Source: an uncultured Georgenia sp. (GTDB taxonomy: Bacteria > Actinomycetota > Actinomycetes > Actinomycetales > Actinomycetaceae). From it: a stretch of DNA of 10,603 nucleotides. Numbering within the stretch: position 1 is the first letter of the stretch; every line of letters begins with the position of its first letter. Positions 1 to 6,922 of this stretch are shown piece after piece. The notes under the pieces are model-generated. The model saw nothing but the letters and a program-made list of their open reading frames with translations, had not been told where the DNA came from and searched no databases. The stretch is taken from the NCBI RefSeq assembly GCF_937958535.1, contig NZ_CALGNQ010000188.1:1-10603 (forward strand). Direction: 5' to 3'. The translations under genes and the position numbers were made by a program.

Positions 1-284
1 GGATCTTCACCGAGATGGGCCGCCAGCCGTGGGTGGTGCACCCCAACCCCGCCAACCCGGTGGACCAGGTCATGCTCCTCACCGTGGACGGCGTCTCGAC
101 CGTCGTCGAGCCCGGGACAGTGCTCCTGTCCCTCGTCGTGTTCACCCTGCTCTACCTGGCACTCGGCATCGTCTGGTACCGGCTCATCCGCCGCTACGTC
201 CGGGAGGGTGTGGAGCCCATCGAGCGACCGGAGGCGAAGGACGTCGAACCCGAGCCCGAGCCCACCCTGTCCTTCGCGTACTGA
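1..284 (+). CDS. cydA: Cytochrome bd ubiquinol oxidase subunit I, C-terminal end (partial)
   Basis: This is the last 93 residues of CydA, open from base 3 and running off the left edge. CydA carries the three hemes (b558, b595, d) and the quinol site of the bd oxidase in the cytoplasmic membrane; those parts lie outside the window. The fragment begins with IFTEMGRQPWVV, which holds the conserved GRQPW motif found just before the last helix of CydA. One hydrophobic segment follows (roughly fragment residues 40-62, rich in L, V and F), then a basic RLIRRYVREG boundary and an acidic, proline-rich tail ending PTLSFAY. The stop is TGA at 282-284, and cydB starts 11 bases later, so the two are surely cotranscribed. 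E. coli CydA ends with a comparable short hydrophilic tail. Identification is firm from the motif plus the cydB neighbour; nothing can be said about the start or promoter. Confidence 0.95.
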   Translation, partial: IFTEMGRQPWVVHPNPANPVDQVMLLTVDGVSTVVEPGTVLLSLVVFTLLYLALGIVWYRLIRRYVREGVEPIERPEAKDVEPEPEPTLSFAY

Positions 285-288
285 GGAG
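283..288 (+). promoter_or_regulatory. Ribosome binding site of cydB
   Basis: GAGGAG overlaps the cydA stop codon and lies 7 bases before the GTG at 296. It fixes the cydB start at this GTG, because no other strong Shine-Dalgarno sequence precedes an in-frame start. Confidence 0.8.
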
Positions 289-295
289 TTAGACC

Positions 296-1366
296 GTGGA
301 CCTGTCACTGCTGTGGTTCCTGCTCATCGCCGTCCTGTGGACCGGCTACCTCGTGCTCGAGGGCTTCGACTTCGGCGTCGGGATGCTGCTGCGCACCTTC
401 GCCCGGGACGAGCGGGAGCGCCGGGTCATGCTGCGCACCATCGGCCCGGTCTGGGACGGCAACGAGGTGTGGCTCCTCACCGCCGGCGGCGCGACCTTCG
501 CCGCCTTCCCGGAGTGGTACGCCACGATGTTCTCCGGGATGTACCTGCCGCTGTTCGTCATCCTGCTCGCGCTCATCGTGCGGATCTGCGCCATCGAGTG
601 GCGTTCCAAGATCGACAGCCAGCGGTGGCGTGACCGCTGGGACTGGGCGCATGCCTTCGGCGCCTGGGTGCCCTCCATCCTGTGGGGCGTGGCCTTCGCC
701 AACCTGGTCCAGGGAATGGACATCGAGCTGGTGGACGGCAACCACCAGCTCACCGGCGGGCTGCTCTCCCTCATCACCCCCTTCACCCTCCTCGGCGGCC
801 TGGTCACCCTCGGCCTGTTCCTCACCCACGGGGCGATCTTCGTGGCGCTGAAGACCGCCGGCCCCATCCACATCCGCGCCGTGCGGCTGGCCCACCGGCT
901 CGCCATCGGCTCCGGGGCGGTCTCCCTGGTGTGGGTGGTGTGGGCGCAGGTGTCCTACTCGGGCAACACCTTCTCCCTCATCCCGGCGGTGGTCGCCGCG
1001 CTCAGCCTGGTCGGTGTCGTCGTCGCGACCCGGCTGGCCCGCGAGGGCTGGGCCTTCGCCCTGCACACCGTCGGCATCGTCGGGGCGGTGGCGTTCATCT
1101 TCAGCTCGATGTACCCCTACGTCATGCCCTCGCGGCTCGACCCCGCGGCCTCGCTGTCCATCGCCGACGCCGCGGCCACCGAGTCCACGCTGACCGTGAT
1201 GAGCGTCGTCGCGCTGATCTTCGTGCCGATCGTGCTCGCCTACCAGGGCTGGACCTACTGGGTGTTCCGCAAGCGGGTGTGGGCCGGTGACATCGTGGGC
1301 CACGAGGGACTGCACCCCACCGAGGAGCGCCCGCTGGAGACGACCGGGCAGGGCTCGGGTCGGTGA
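296..1366 (+). CDS. cydB: Cytochrome bd ubiquinol oxidase subunit II
   Basis: This 356-residue integral membrane protein is the second subunit of the cytochrome bd oxidase. It pairs with CydA to reduce oxygen to water using quinol, without proton pumping, at very high oxygen affinity. The sequence shows EGFDFGVGML at residues 22-31 (D25) and VWDGNEVWLLTAGG near 52-65 (D54). These match the DGFDMGVGML and HWDGNQVWLITAGG blocks of E. coli CydB; the acidic residues there are proposed for proton delivery. RSKI and GVAFANLVQG are also family blocks, and several hydrophobic helices run to YQGWTYWVFRKRV near residue 320. A hydrophilic tail of about 25 residues ends the protein. The length is typical (E. 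coli CydB is 379). The start is GTG, supported by a Shine-Dalgarno sequence 7 bases upstream. The stop TGA overlaps the cydD start as GTGA, indicating translational coupling. Confidence 0.97.
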   Translation: MDLSLLWFLLIAVLWTGYLVLEGFDFGVGMLLRTFARDERERRVMLRTIGPVWDGNEVWLLTAGGATFAAFPEWYATMFSGMYLPLFVILLALIVRICAIEWRSKIDSQRWRDRWDWAHAFGAWVPSILWGVAFANLVQGMDIELVDGNHQLTGGLLSLITPFTLLGGLVTLGLFLTHGAIFVALKTAGPIHIRAVRLAHRLAIGSGAVSLVWVVWAQVSYSGNTFSLIPAVVAALSLVGVVVATRLAREGWAFALHTVGIVGAVAFIFSSMYPYVMPSRLDPAASLSIADAAATESTLTVMSVVALIFVPIVLAYQGWTYWVFRKRVWAGDIVGHEGLHPTEERPLETTGQGSGR

Positions 1367-3147
1367 AGCCGCTCGACCCGCGGCTCCTGCGCCACGCGCG
1401 CTCGGCCCGCCGCTACATCGCGCTGACCACCGGCTTCGGCATCGCCTCCGCCGGGCTGGTGGTCGCGCAGGCCGTCCTCATCTCCCGGGCCATCGCCCCG
1501 GTGATCGACGGCACGGCGGGCTGGGCGCACGCGGCGCCCCTCATCGGCTGGTTCGTCGCCGTCGCGGCGGCGCGGGTGCTCGTGACGACCCTGCAGGAGT
1601 CGCTGGCCCACCGCGCCGCCGTCGACGTCGTCGCCGAGCTGCGCGCCGGGGTGCTCGACCACGCCGTCGCCCTCGGCCCGCGCGGGCTGAGCGAGCCGAG
1701 TGAGCTCGTCACCCTCGTCACCCGCGGGCTGGACGACCTCGAGCCCTACTTCGTGCGCTACCTGCCCCAGCTGCTCCTGGCGGCGACGCTCACCCCCGCC
1801 ACGGTCGCCGTCATCGCCGGGCACGACCTCGGCTCGGCGGCGATCGTCGCCGTCACCATCCCGCTCATCCCGGTGTTCATGTGGCTCATCGGGGTGCTCA
1901 CCCAGCGGTTCGCGACGGACAAGCTCGCCGCCATGCAGCGCCTGGGCGCCCAGCTGCTCGACCTCCTCGCCGGGCTCACCACGCTCAAGGCGCTGGGCCG
2001 CGAGCGCGGGCCGGGCCGGCGGGTGCGGGCGCTGGGCCAGGCCTACACGCGGACGACGATGAGCACCCTGAAGGTCGCCTTCCTCTCCGGCGCGGTGCTG
2101 GAGTTCCTCGCCTCCATCGCCGTCGCGCTCGTCGCGGTGACCATCGGCATGCGGCTCGTCTACGGCGACGTCGACCTCACCACCGGGCTCGCCGTCCTCA
2201 TGCTCGCGCCCGAGGCCTACCGCCCCATCCGCGAGGTGGGCACCCAGTTCCACAACTCCGCCGACGGCCTGGCCGCCGCCGAGCAGGCCTTCGCCGTGCT
2301 CGAGCGACCGCTGCCGTCCACCGGCTGCCGCCCCGCGCCGGCGTTCGGCGGACTCGTCCTGCAGGACGTCGCGGTCGAGGCCCCCGGCCGGGACGTCCTC
2401 GCACCCGCCGGGCTCTGCGCGTATGTGCGTCCGGGCCGGGTCACCGCCCTCGTCGGGCCGTCGGGCGGCGGGAAGACGACGACGGCGATGGTCGCCCTCG
2501 GCCTCCTGCGCCCCACCTCCGGCCAGGTGCTCCTCGTCCCGGCCGGGACGCCCGCGCACGTCCCACCCACAGCCCACTTCCCACCGACAGCCCAGCACCC
2601 ACCGACAGCCCAGTTCCCGACACCGGACACCATCCCGGTCGGTGCCGTCGACCTCGCCGAGGTGGACCCGGCGTCGTGGCACGCGCAGGTGACCTGGGTG
2701 CCGCAGCGGCCGGCCCTCACGCCCGGGACGATCGCCGACGCGGTGCTCGGCGGCCCGGGCACGGTCGGTGCGCGGGAGGAGGCTGCCGCCGCCGCGAGCG
2801 GGCTGGACGAGGTGCTCGCCACGCTCCCCGCCGGCTGGGACACCCCGATCGGCCACGGCGGTGCGGGGCTGTCGCTCGGACAGCGCCAGCGCGTCGCCCT
2901 CACCCGCGCGCTCCTCGACCCCGCCCCGCTCGTCGTCCTCGACGAGCCCTCCGCCCACCTCGACGCCGACTCCGAGCAGCGCGTGCTCGACGTCGTCACC
3001 GCGCTGCGCGACTCCGGCCGGGCGGTGCTCGTCATCGCCCACCGGCCCCGGCTGGTCGCCCTGGCGGACGACGTCGTCGAGGTCCACGCCTCCCCGCTGC
3101 CACACGGGAAGCAGCAGCCCGCCCCCCTCGCAGGAGGACCGGTATGA
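1363..3147 (+). CDS. cydD: CydDC ABC exporter subunit CydD, with repeat insert in the ATPase domain
   Basis: This 594-residue fused membrane/ATPase half-transporter forms a heterodimer with CydC that is needed to assemble the bd oxidase. E. coli CydDC was first described as exporting cysteine and glutathione; later structural work argues for heme handling, so its substrate is debated. Residues 1-310 form the six-helix membrane domain. The ATPase domain follows: Walker A GPSGGGKT at 365-372, Q-loop VPQ (Q448), signature LSLGQRQR from 503, Walker B LVVLDEPS at 523-530 (D527, E528) and H-loop IAHR (H560). The departure from LSGGQ to LSLGQ resembles the LSVGQ of E. coli CydD as I remember it. Between Walker A and the Q-loop, residues 401-418 are three copies of a PPTA-containing hexapeptide, an unusual insert. 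The GTG start overlaps the cydB stop by four bases without a strong Shine-Dalgarno sequence, so coupling is likely. Many actinobacteria fuse cydD and cydC; here they are separate. Confidence 0.95.
   Translation: MKPLDPRLLRHARSARRYIALTTGFGIASAGLVVAQAVLISRAIAPVIDGTAGWAHAAPLIGWFVAVAAARVLVTTLQESLAHRAAVDVVAELRAGVLDHAVALGPRGLSEPSELVTLVTRGLDDLEPYFVRYLPQLLLAATLTPATVAVIAGHDLGSAAIVAVTIPLIPVFMWLIGVLTQRFATDKLAAMQRLGAQLLDLLAGLTTLKALGRERGPGRRVRALGQAYTRTTMSTLKVAFLSGAVLEFLASIAVALVAVTIGMRLVYGDVDLTTGLAVLMLAPEAYRPIREVGTQFHNSADGLAAAEQAFAVLERPLPSTGCRPAPAFGGLVLQDVAVEAPGRDVLAPAGLCAYVRPGRVTALVGPSGGGKTTTAMVALGLLRPTSGQVLLVPAGTPAHVPPTAHFPPTAQHPPTAQFPTPDTIPVGAVDLAEVDPASWHAQVTWVPQRPALTPGTIADAVLGGPGTVGAREEAAAAASGLDEVLATLPAGWDTPIGHGGAGLSLGQRQRVALTRALLDPAPLVVLDEPSAHLDADSEQRVLDVVTALRDSGRAVLVIAHRPRLVALADDVVEVHASPLPHGKQQPAPLAGGPV
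2562..2615 (+). repeat. Three 18-bp tandem repeats inside cydD
   Basis: Three consecutive 18-bp units (2562-2579, 2580-2597, 2598-2615) share the core CCCACC-ACAGCCCA. Units 2 and 3 differ only in their last three bases; unit 1 has C instead of G at position 7 and TT at its end. A degenerate partial unit, CCCGACACC, follows. Because 18 is a multiple of three, copy changes would keep the cydD reading frame and add or remove one hexapeptide (PPTAHF, PPTAQH, PPTAQF). The insert falls in the ATPase domain between Walker A and the Q-loop, probably in a surface loop. Confidence 0.9.
3132..3137 (+). promoter_or_regulatory. Ribosome binding site of cydC
   Basis: AGGAGG lies 6 bases before ATG at 3144, inside the last codons of cydD. 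This near-perfect Shine-Dalgarno sequence decides the cydC start and rejects the much longer upstream reading in the same frame. Confidence 0.88.
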
Positions 3148-5045
3148 GCGCCACGACCAGCGCAGCCCGCGAGGCAGTGACCGACACGCGTCGCGCCGCC
3201 GGCCGGCCCGCCCCCGACGGCTCGGCCGCTCCCGCCCGCCCGGCCCGCGTCGTCGCCCTCACCGCGGAGGAGCGCCGCGCGCTGCGCCGGGCCCTGCGCC
3301 TGCTCGACCTCGACCGGCGCCGCTTCGTGCTCGCCGTCATCGCCGGGTCCCTCGGCCTGGGCAGTGCCGTCGCGCTGTCCGCCACCGCCGCCTGGCTCAT
3401 CGCCCGCGCCTCCCAGATGCCACCCGTGCTCGAGCTCGGGGTGGCGGCCGTGGCCGTGCGGACCTTCGGCATCGCCCGTGGCCTCATGCGGTACGTCGAG
3501 CGGCTCATCTCCCACGACGTCGCCCTGCGCGGCATGGCCACACTGCGGGAGCGTGTCTACACCACGCTCGCCGACGCCCCCACCGACGTCGTCTCCGGGC
3601 TGCGCCGCGGCGACGTGCTCGCCCGCACGGGGGCCGACGTCGACGACGTGGGCGACGTCGTCGTCCGGGCGGTGCTGCCCGCGGTGGTCGCCGCCGTCGT
3701 CGGGGTCGGGACGGTGGTCCTCGTGGGCTGGCTGCACCTGGGTGTCGGCGCCGTGCTCGCCGCCTGCCTCCTGCTCGCCGGCGTGGTCGGCCCCCTGCTG
3801 AGCATGCGCGGCGCCCGCCTCGACGAGCTGGCCCAGGTGGAGGCGCGCACCGACCTCACCGCGGGCGCCATGACGATGGTCGAGGGGGCCGCCGAGCTCA
3901 CGGTCTCCGGCCGTCTCCCCCACGCCCGCGCCGCGCTGGCGGACACCGAGCGGCGGCTCGCCCGCGCCAAGGACGCCGCCGCCCGCCCGGCCGCCCTGGC
4001 CGCCGGGATCGACCACCTCGCCACCGGCGTCGCCGTGCTGGCGGCGCTCGTGCTCGGCATCCAGGCCACGGTGGCCGGGACGATGGAGGCGGTCGAGCTC
4101 GCCGTCGTCGTCCTCACCCCGCTGGCCGCCTTCGAGGGCACCGCCCTCCTGGGGCCCGCCGCGATCCAGCTCGTCCGGTCCGCGGGCGCCGCGGTGCGCG
4201 TGACCGAGCTGCTCGACGGGGCAGGCTCCGGGGTGGAGGCCGAGCCCGCGCCGGCACGGACCTCGCCCGGCGAGATGACCACGCCCACCGCCGGCGGGGC
4301 GGTCCTGCAGGCGCGGGACCTCGCCGTGGGGTGGCCCCGTGGGGGTGTCGTCGCCGCGGGTATCGACCTCGAGCTGCGGCCGGGGCGCAGCGTCGCCGTC
4401 GTCGGCCCCAGCGGGATCGGCAAGACCACGCTCCTGCTCACCCTCGCCGGGCTCATCCCGCCGCACGGCGGCCAGGTGCTGCTCGACGGCACGCCGGTCT
4501 CGGCGCTCGACCGCCGCACGGTGAGCGACGGGGTCGTCCTCACCGCGGAGGACGCCCATGTCTTCGCCACCACAGTGCTGGAGAACCTCCGGGTCGCCCG
4601 AGGCGACGTCGACGAGGAGGAGGCTGCCGAGCTCCTCACCCGGGCCGGCCTGGGCGGCTGGTTGGCCGGCCTCCCGGACGGCGTGCACACGATGCTCGAC
4701 CCGGACGCGACGTCGATCTCCGGCGGGGAGCGGCGCCGCCTGCTCCTGGCCCGCGCACTGGCGAGCCGGGCCCCGCTGCTGCTCCTCGACGAGCCGGGTG
4801 AGCACCTCGACCCGGCGACCGCCGACCGGCTCATCGGGGACCTGCTCGCCACCCGCGACAGCGGCCGTGGGGTGCTCCTCGTCACCCACCGCCTCGCCCC
4901 GCTCGCGGCAGCCGACGAGGTCGTCGTGCTCGACGGCGGCGAGGGGGGCCACGGACCGGCTACCGTGCTCGCCAGAGGGACTCACGCCGACCTCTGCCAG
5001 ACCCTGCCGTCCTACCGGTGGGCGGTGGAGCAGGAGCGGCGATGA
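3144..5045 (+). CDS. cydC: CydDC ABC exporter subunit CydC
   Basis: This 633-residue half-transporter is the partner of CydD in the inner-membrane CydDC complex required for functional cytochrome bd. An Ala/Pro/Arg-rich N-terminal extension of about 55 residues precedes the first helix. The membrane domain spans about 60-345 and includes SATAAWLIARASQMPPVLEL, a block typical of CydC. A low-complexity linker (about 358-385) leads to the ATPase domain: Walker A GPSGIGKT at 421-428, signature ISGGER at 525-530, Walker B LLLLDEP at 545-551 (D549, E550) and H-loop VTHR (H582). At the Q-loop position the sequence reads TAEDAHVF, so Glu469 stands where Gln is usual. ISGGER parallels the LSGGE form of E. 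coli CydC. The start ATG overlaps the cydD stop by four bases and has a strong Shine-Dalgarno sequence. The stop overlaps the kinase start by four bases, again as ATGA. Confidence 0.95.
   Translation: MSATTSAAREAVTDTRRAAGRPAPDGSAAPARPARVVALTAEERRALRRALRLLDLDRRRFVLAVIAGSLGLGSAVALSATAAWLIARASQMPPVLELGVAAVAVRTFGIARGLMRYVERLISHDVALRGMATLRERVYTTLADAPTDVVSGLRRGDVLARTGADVDDVGDVVVRAVLPAVVAAVVGVGTVVLVGWLHLGVGAVLAACLLLAGVVGPLLSMRGARLDELAQVEARTDLTAGAMTMVEGAAELTVSGRLPHARAALADTERRLARAKDAAARPAALAAGIDHLATGVAVLAALVLGIQATVAGTMEAVELAVVVLTPLAAFEGTALLGPAAIQLVRSAGAAVRVTELLDGAGSGVEAEPAPARTSPGEMTTPTAGGAVLQARDLAVGWPRGGVVAAGIDLELRPGRSVAVVGPSGIGKTTLLLTLAGLIPPHGGQVLLDGTPVSALDRRTVSDGVVLTAEDAHVFATTVLENLRVARGDVDEEEAAELLTRAGLGGWLAGLPDGVHTMLDPDATSISGGERRRLLLARALASRAPLLLLDEPGEHLDPATADRLIGDLLATRDSGRGVLLVTHRLAPLAAADEVVVLDGGEGGHGPATVLARGTHADLCQTLPSYRWAVEQERR
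5032..5036 (+). promoter_or_regulatory. Ribosome binding site of the sensor kinase
   Basis: AGGAG within the last codons of cydC lies 5 bases before ATG at 5042. It supports the ATGA-overlapping start over the upstream GTG at 5018, which would overlap cydC by 28 bases, and over the in-frame ATG at 5072, which has a weaker AAGGG upstream. Confidence 0.75.
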
Positions 5046-6757
5046 GCACGACCAGGCGAGAAGGGACCGTGATGCCGACCCCCGAGGCACGCGCCAGGCT
5101 GCTCCGCGAGGCGATCGCGCTCACCGCGAGCCTCGACCTCGACACGGTGCTCCAGGGCTTCGTCGACAGCGCGGCGAGCCTCACCGGTGCCCGGTACACC
5201 GCACTCGCCGTGCTCGACAACCGCGGCGAGACCGCGAACTTCGTCCACCACGGCGTCAACGAGGAGAACGCCCGCCGCCTCGGGCACGCCCCGCACGGGC
5301 ACGGCGTCTTCGCCCACATCCCCAACGAGGGGCACCTCCTCCTGGAGTCGATCGCCGACCACCCCGACTTCGGCGGGTGGCCCAAGGGCCACCCCGCGAT
5401 GGAGTCCTTCCTCGGTGTCCCGGTGCGGATCCGCGAGCAGGTCTTCGGCCGGCTCTACCTCGCCGACAAGCCCGGCGGCTTCACCGAGGAGGACGCCCGG
5501 GCCATGGAGCAGCTCGCCTCCGCGGCCGCCGTCGCGGTGGTCAACGCCCAGCGCTACGCCGATGCCCTGGACCGCGAGCGCTGGGTGCGCGTGAGCCAGG
5601 AGATCACCGTCCAGCTCCTGTCCGGCACCGAGGAGGAGGAGGCGCTGGAGCTGATCGCCCACCGTGTGCGGGAGGTGGCGCGCGCGGACGCCGCGCTCAT
5701 CGTCCTGCCCTCGGTCGGGGACACGTGGGTGTGCGAGATCGCCGACGGCATCGGCGCCTCCGACGTCATCGGCGCGGTGTTCCCACCGGAGGGACGGGCC
5801 CGCACGGTCATCGCCAACGGCGTGGGGATGATCGTCGACTCGATGTCCCGTGCCCGCTCGCTGCGCGTGCCCCAGCTCGCCCGCTACGGTCCGGCCCTCT
5901 ACGCCCCGATGATGGTCCAGGGCACCGGCAAGGGCGTGCTCATCCTCCTGCGGCTCCAGGGCGGGGCCGAGTTCACGCCGGCCGAGCTCGAGGTCGCCGA
6001 GGCCGTGGCCGCGCAGGCCGCCGTCGCGCTCGAGCTGGCGGCCGCCCGGCACGCCGAAGACGTCCGTGCCCTCCTGGAGGAGCGTCAGCGCATCTCCCGC
6101 GACCTGCACGACCTGGCCATCCAGCAGCTCTTCGCCACCGGCATGCAACTGGAGAGTGCCCGCCAGGCCACCGCGGCCGACCCGGGCACCGCGTGGGTCG
6201 CCGACCTGCTGGAGGCCGCCCTGACGAACGTGGACGAGAGCGTGCGGCAGATCCGCTCCATCGTCCACTCCCTGCGTGAGCCGGACGAGGCCGTGGGCCT
6301 CGTCGAGCGGCTGCGCCGCGAGACCTCCCTGGCCCGCACCGGGCTGAGCTTCGCCCCCTCCCTCGTCATCTCGGTCGACGGCCAGGACGTGCGCGACGGC
6401 GACGACCTGTCGGCCCGGCCCACAGGCCCGTCCCCCGCGGCCCAGCTCGACGCCCGGATCGACGACGACATCGCCGACGACGTCGTCGCCGTCGTCCGGG
6501 AGGGGCTGGCCAACGCCGCCCGTCACGCCCGGGCCTCCTCGGTCCAGGTGCGGGTCACGCTGCGTGGCTCGGGTCCGACCGGCCGGGTGTCGGTCGAGGT
6601 CGAGGACGACGGCGTGGGCGTGGACCGCACCTCCACCCGTCGCTCGGGCCTGGACAACCTCGCGGTGCGCGCCCGGCGCCACGGCGGCACCTTCTCCCTC
6701 GGCCGGACCGAGTCCGGTGAGGGGGCGCTGCTGTCCTGGCAGGTGCCGCTCACCTGA
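5042..6757 (+). CDS. DosS/DosT-like GAF-GAF sensor histidine kinase, predicted heme sensor
   Basis: This 571-residue protein has no membrane segment and is probably cytoplasmic. GAF-A spans about 24-172, GAF-B about 176-336, a HisKA_3 dimerisation domain has H-box ISRDLHDLAIQQLF (phospho-acceptor His356), and the HATPase domain has the N-box (E487, N491, H495), DDGVG (D523, G524, G526) and the GLDNL block with the final GG. From memory of M. tuberculosis DosS, its GAF-A block YHPPMRTFLGVPVRVRD aligns with GHPAMESFLGVPVRIRE here. DosS His149, the proximal heme ligand, therefore maps to His117. DosS Tyr171 maps to Tyr139 at the same 22-residue spacing, and Glu87 appears to be Ala56. LLSGTE in GAF-B is also shared. 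The N terminus is about 30 residues shorter than DosS, and about 25 extra residues (about 445-472) precede the HATPase domain. Kinase activity toward a NarL-type regulator is near certain; heme binding is inference. Translational coupling to cydC ties it to bd-oxidase expression. Confidence 0.9.
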   Translation: MSTTRREGTVMPTPEARARLLREAIALTASLDLDTVLQGFVDSAASLTGARYTALAVLDNRGETANFVHHGVNEENARRLGHAPHGHGVFAHIPNEGHLLLESIADHPDFGGWPKGHPAMESFLGVPVRIREQVFGRLYLADKPGGFTEEDARAMEQLASAAAVAVVNAQRYADALDRERWVRVSQEITVQLLSGTEEEEALELIAHRVREVARADAALIVLPSVGDTWVCEIADGIGASDVIGAVFPPEGRARTVIANGVGMIVDSMSRARSLRVPQLARYGPALYAPMMVQGTGKGVLILLRLQGGAEFTPAELEVAEAVAAQAAVALELAAARHAEDVRALLEERQRISRDLHDLAIQQLFATGMQLESARQATAADPGTAWVADLLEAALTNVDESVRQIRSIVHSLREPDEAVGLVERLRRETSLARTGLSFAPSLVISVDGQDVRDGDDLSARPTGPSPAAQLDARIDDDIADDVVAVVREGLANAARHARASSVQVRVTLRGSGPTGRVSVEVEDDGVGVDRTSTRRSGLDNLAVRARRHGGTFSLGRTESGEGALLSWQVPLT

Positions 6758-6790
6758 CCCTCTCCTGGGCAGGTGCCGCTCACCTGACCC
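6731..6790 (+). repeat. 30-bp tandem duplication spanning the kinase stop codon
   Basis: Two adjacent 30-base units (6731-6760 and 6761-6790) are identical over their last 23 bases (6738-6760 and 6768-6790), from GGCAGGTG to CACCTGACCC. The unit is ten codons long, so the second copy repeats in frame the kinase's last residues QVPLT and its TGA stop, at 6785-6787. The copies diverge only in their first seven bases. Confidence 0.93.
6740..6786 (+). terminator. Duplicated stem-loops at the end of the cyd-kinase operon (possible terminator)
   Basis: Each repeat unit holds CAGGTG-CCGCT-CACCTG, a 6-bp inverted repeat with a 5-base loop (6740-6756 and 6770-6786). The first stem includes the first two bases of the kinase stop codon. 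No T-run follows, which is common for actinobacterial terminators, but six base pairs is modest. A role in ending or stabilising the operon transcript is inferred from position only. Confidence 0.4.
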
Positions 6791-6882
6791 GCTGCCGGCG
6801 GGCCCACCCCCTCGCTCGCCGTCGAGACGCCCTCAGTGACGAACACCGCATCGCAGGGCGAGCGGTCCCGGCCGCCGTCCTG

Positions 6883-6915
6883 TATCTTGACGTCAAGTAT
6901 CTTGATGGCGAGATA
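6883..6915 (+). promoter_or_regulatory. Two overlapping MarR-type operators upstream of tam
   Basis: Site 1, TATCTTGACGTCAAGTAT (6883-6900), has a perfect 12-bp palindromic core CTTGACGTCAAG (6886-6897). Site 2, TATCTTGATGGCGAGATA (6898-6915), is an imperfect 18-bp palindrome with TATCT/AGATA ends. The sites share TAT, and TATCTTGA recurs as a direct repeat 15 bp apart. The 18-bp shape resembles operators of MarR-family regulators. In Streptomyces coelicolor the MarR protein TamR controls tam and aconitase in response to trans-aconitate and citrate, so a TamR-like repressor is the natural candidate. No marR gene lies in this window. Confidence 0.65.
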
Positions 6916-6917
6916 AC
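6887..6917 (+). promoter_or_regulatory. Predicted tam promoter embedded in the operators
   Basis: TTGACG (6887-6892) is a strong -35 match and sits inside the palindromic core of operator 1. The best -10 is GATAAC (6912-6917), a 4/6 match with a 19-bp spacer; AGATAA (6911-6916) gives 18 bp. Both overlap the end of operator 2, so a bound repressor would cover both hexamers. With GATAAC, transcription would begin near 6924, about 5 bases before the ATG. Confidence 0.45.
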
Positions 6918-6918
6918 C

Positions 6919-6922
6919 GGAG
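6919..6922 (+). promoter_or_regulatory. Ribosome binding site of tam
   Basis: GGAG lies 6 bases before ATG at 6929 and supports this start. It is useful only if transcription starts upstream of 6919, which conflicts with the most proximal -10 choice. Confidence 0.5.

Noticed and set aside
1255..3105. Long minus-strand open frame opposite cydD (616 codons)
   Set aside because: It is antisense to clear cydD motifs, and its translation is Gly/Arg/Asp-rich low complexity without domains. Such frames are expected in very GC-rich DNA because stops are rare.
1881..3143. Upstream extension of the cydC reading frame through cydD
   Set aside because: The AGGAGG and ATGA overlap fix the start at 3144. 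The upstream translation is Arg/Ala-rich shadow sequence of cydD.
2217..5090. 957-codon minus-strand open frame opposite cydD and cydC
   Set aside because: Same reason: it mirrors coding DNA of two recognised ABC subunits and shows no recognisable protein motif.
6813..6864. 8-bp inverted repeat CGCTCGCC / GGCGAGCG with a 36-base loop in the gap before tam
   Set aside because: Eight GC pairs with a long loop are easily met by chance at this base composition. It is not placed at a promoter or transcript end.
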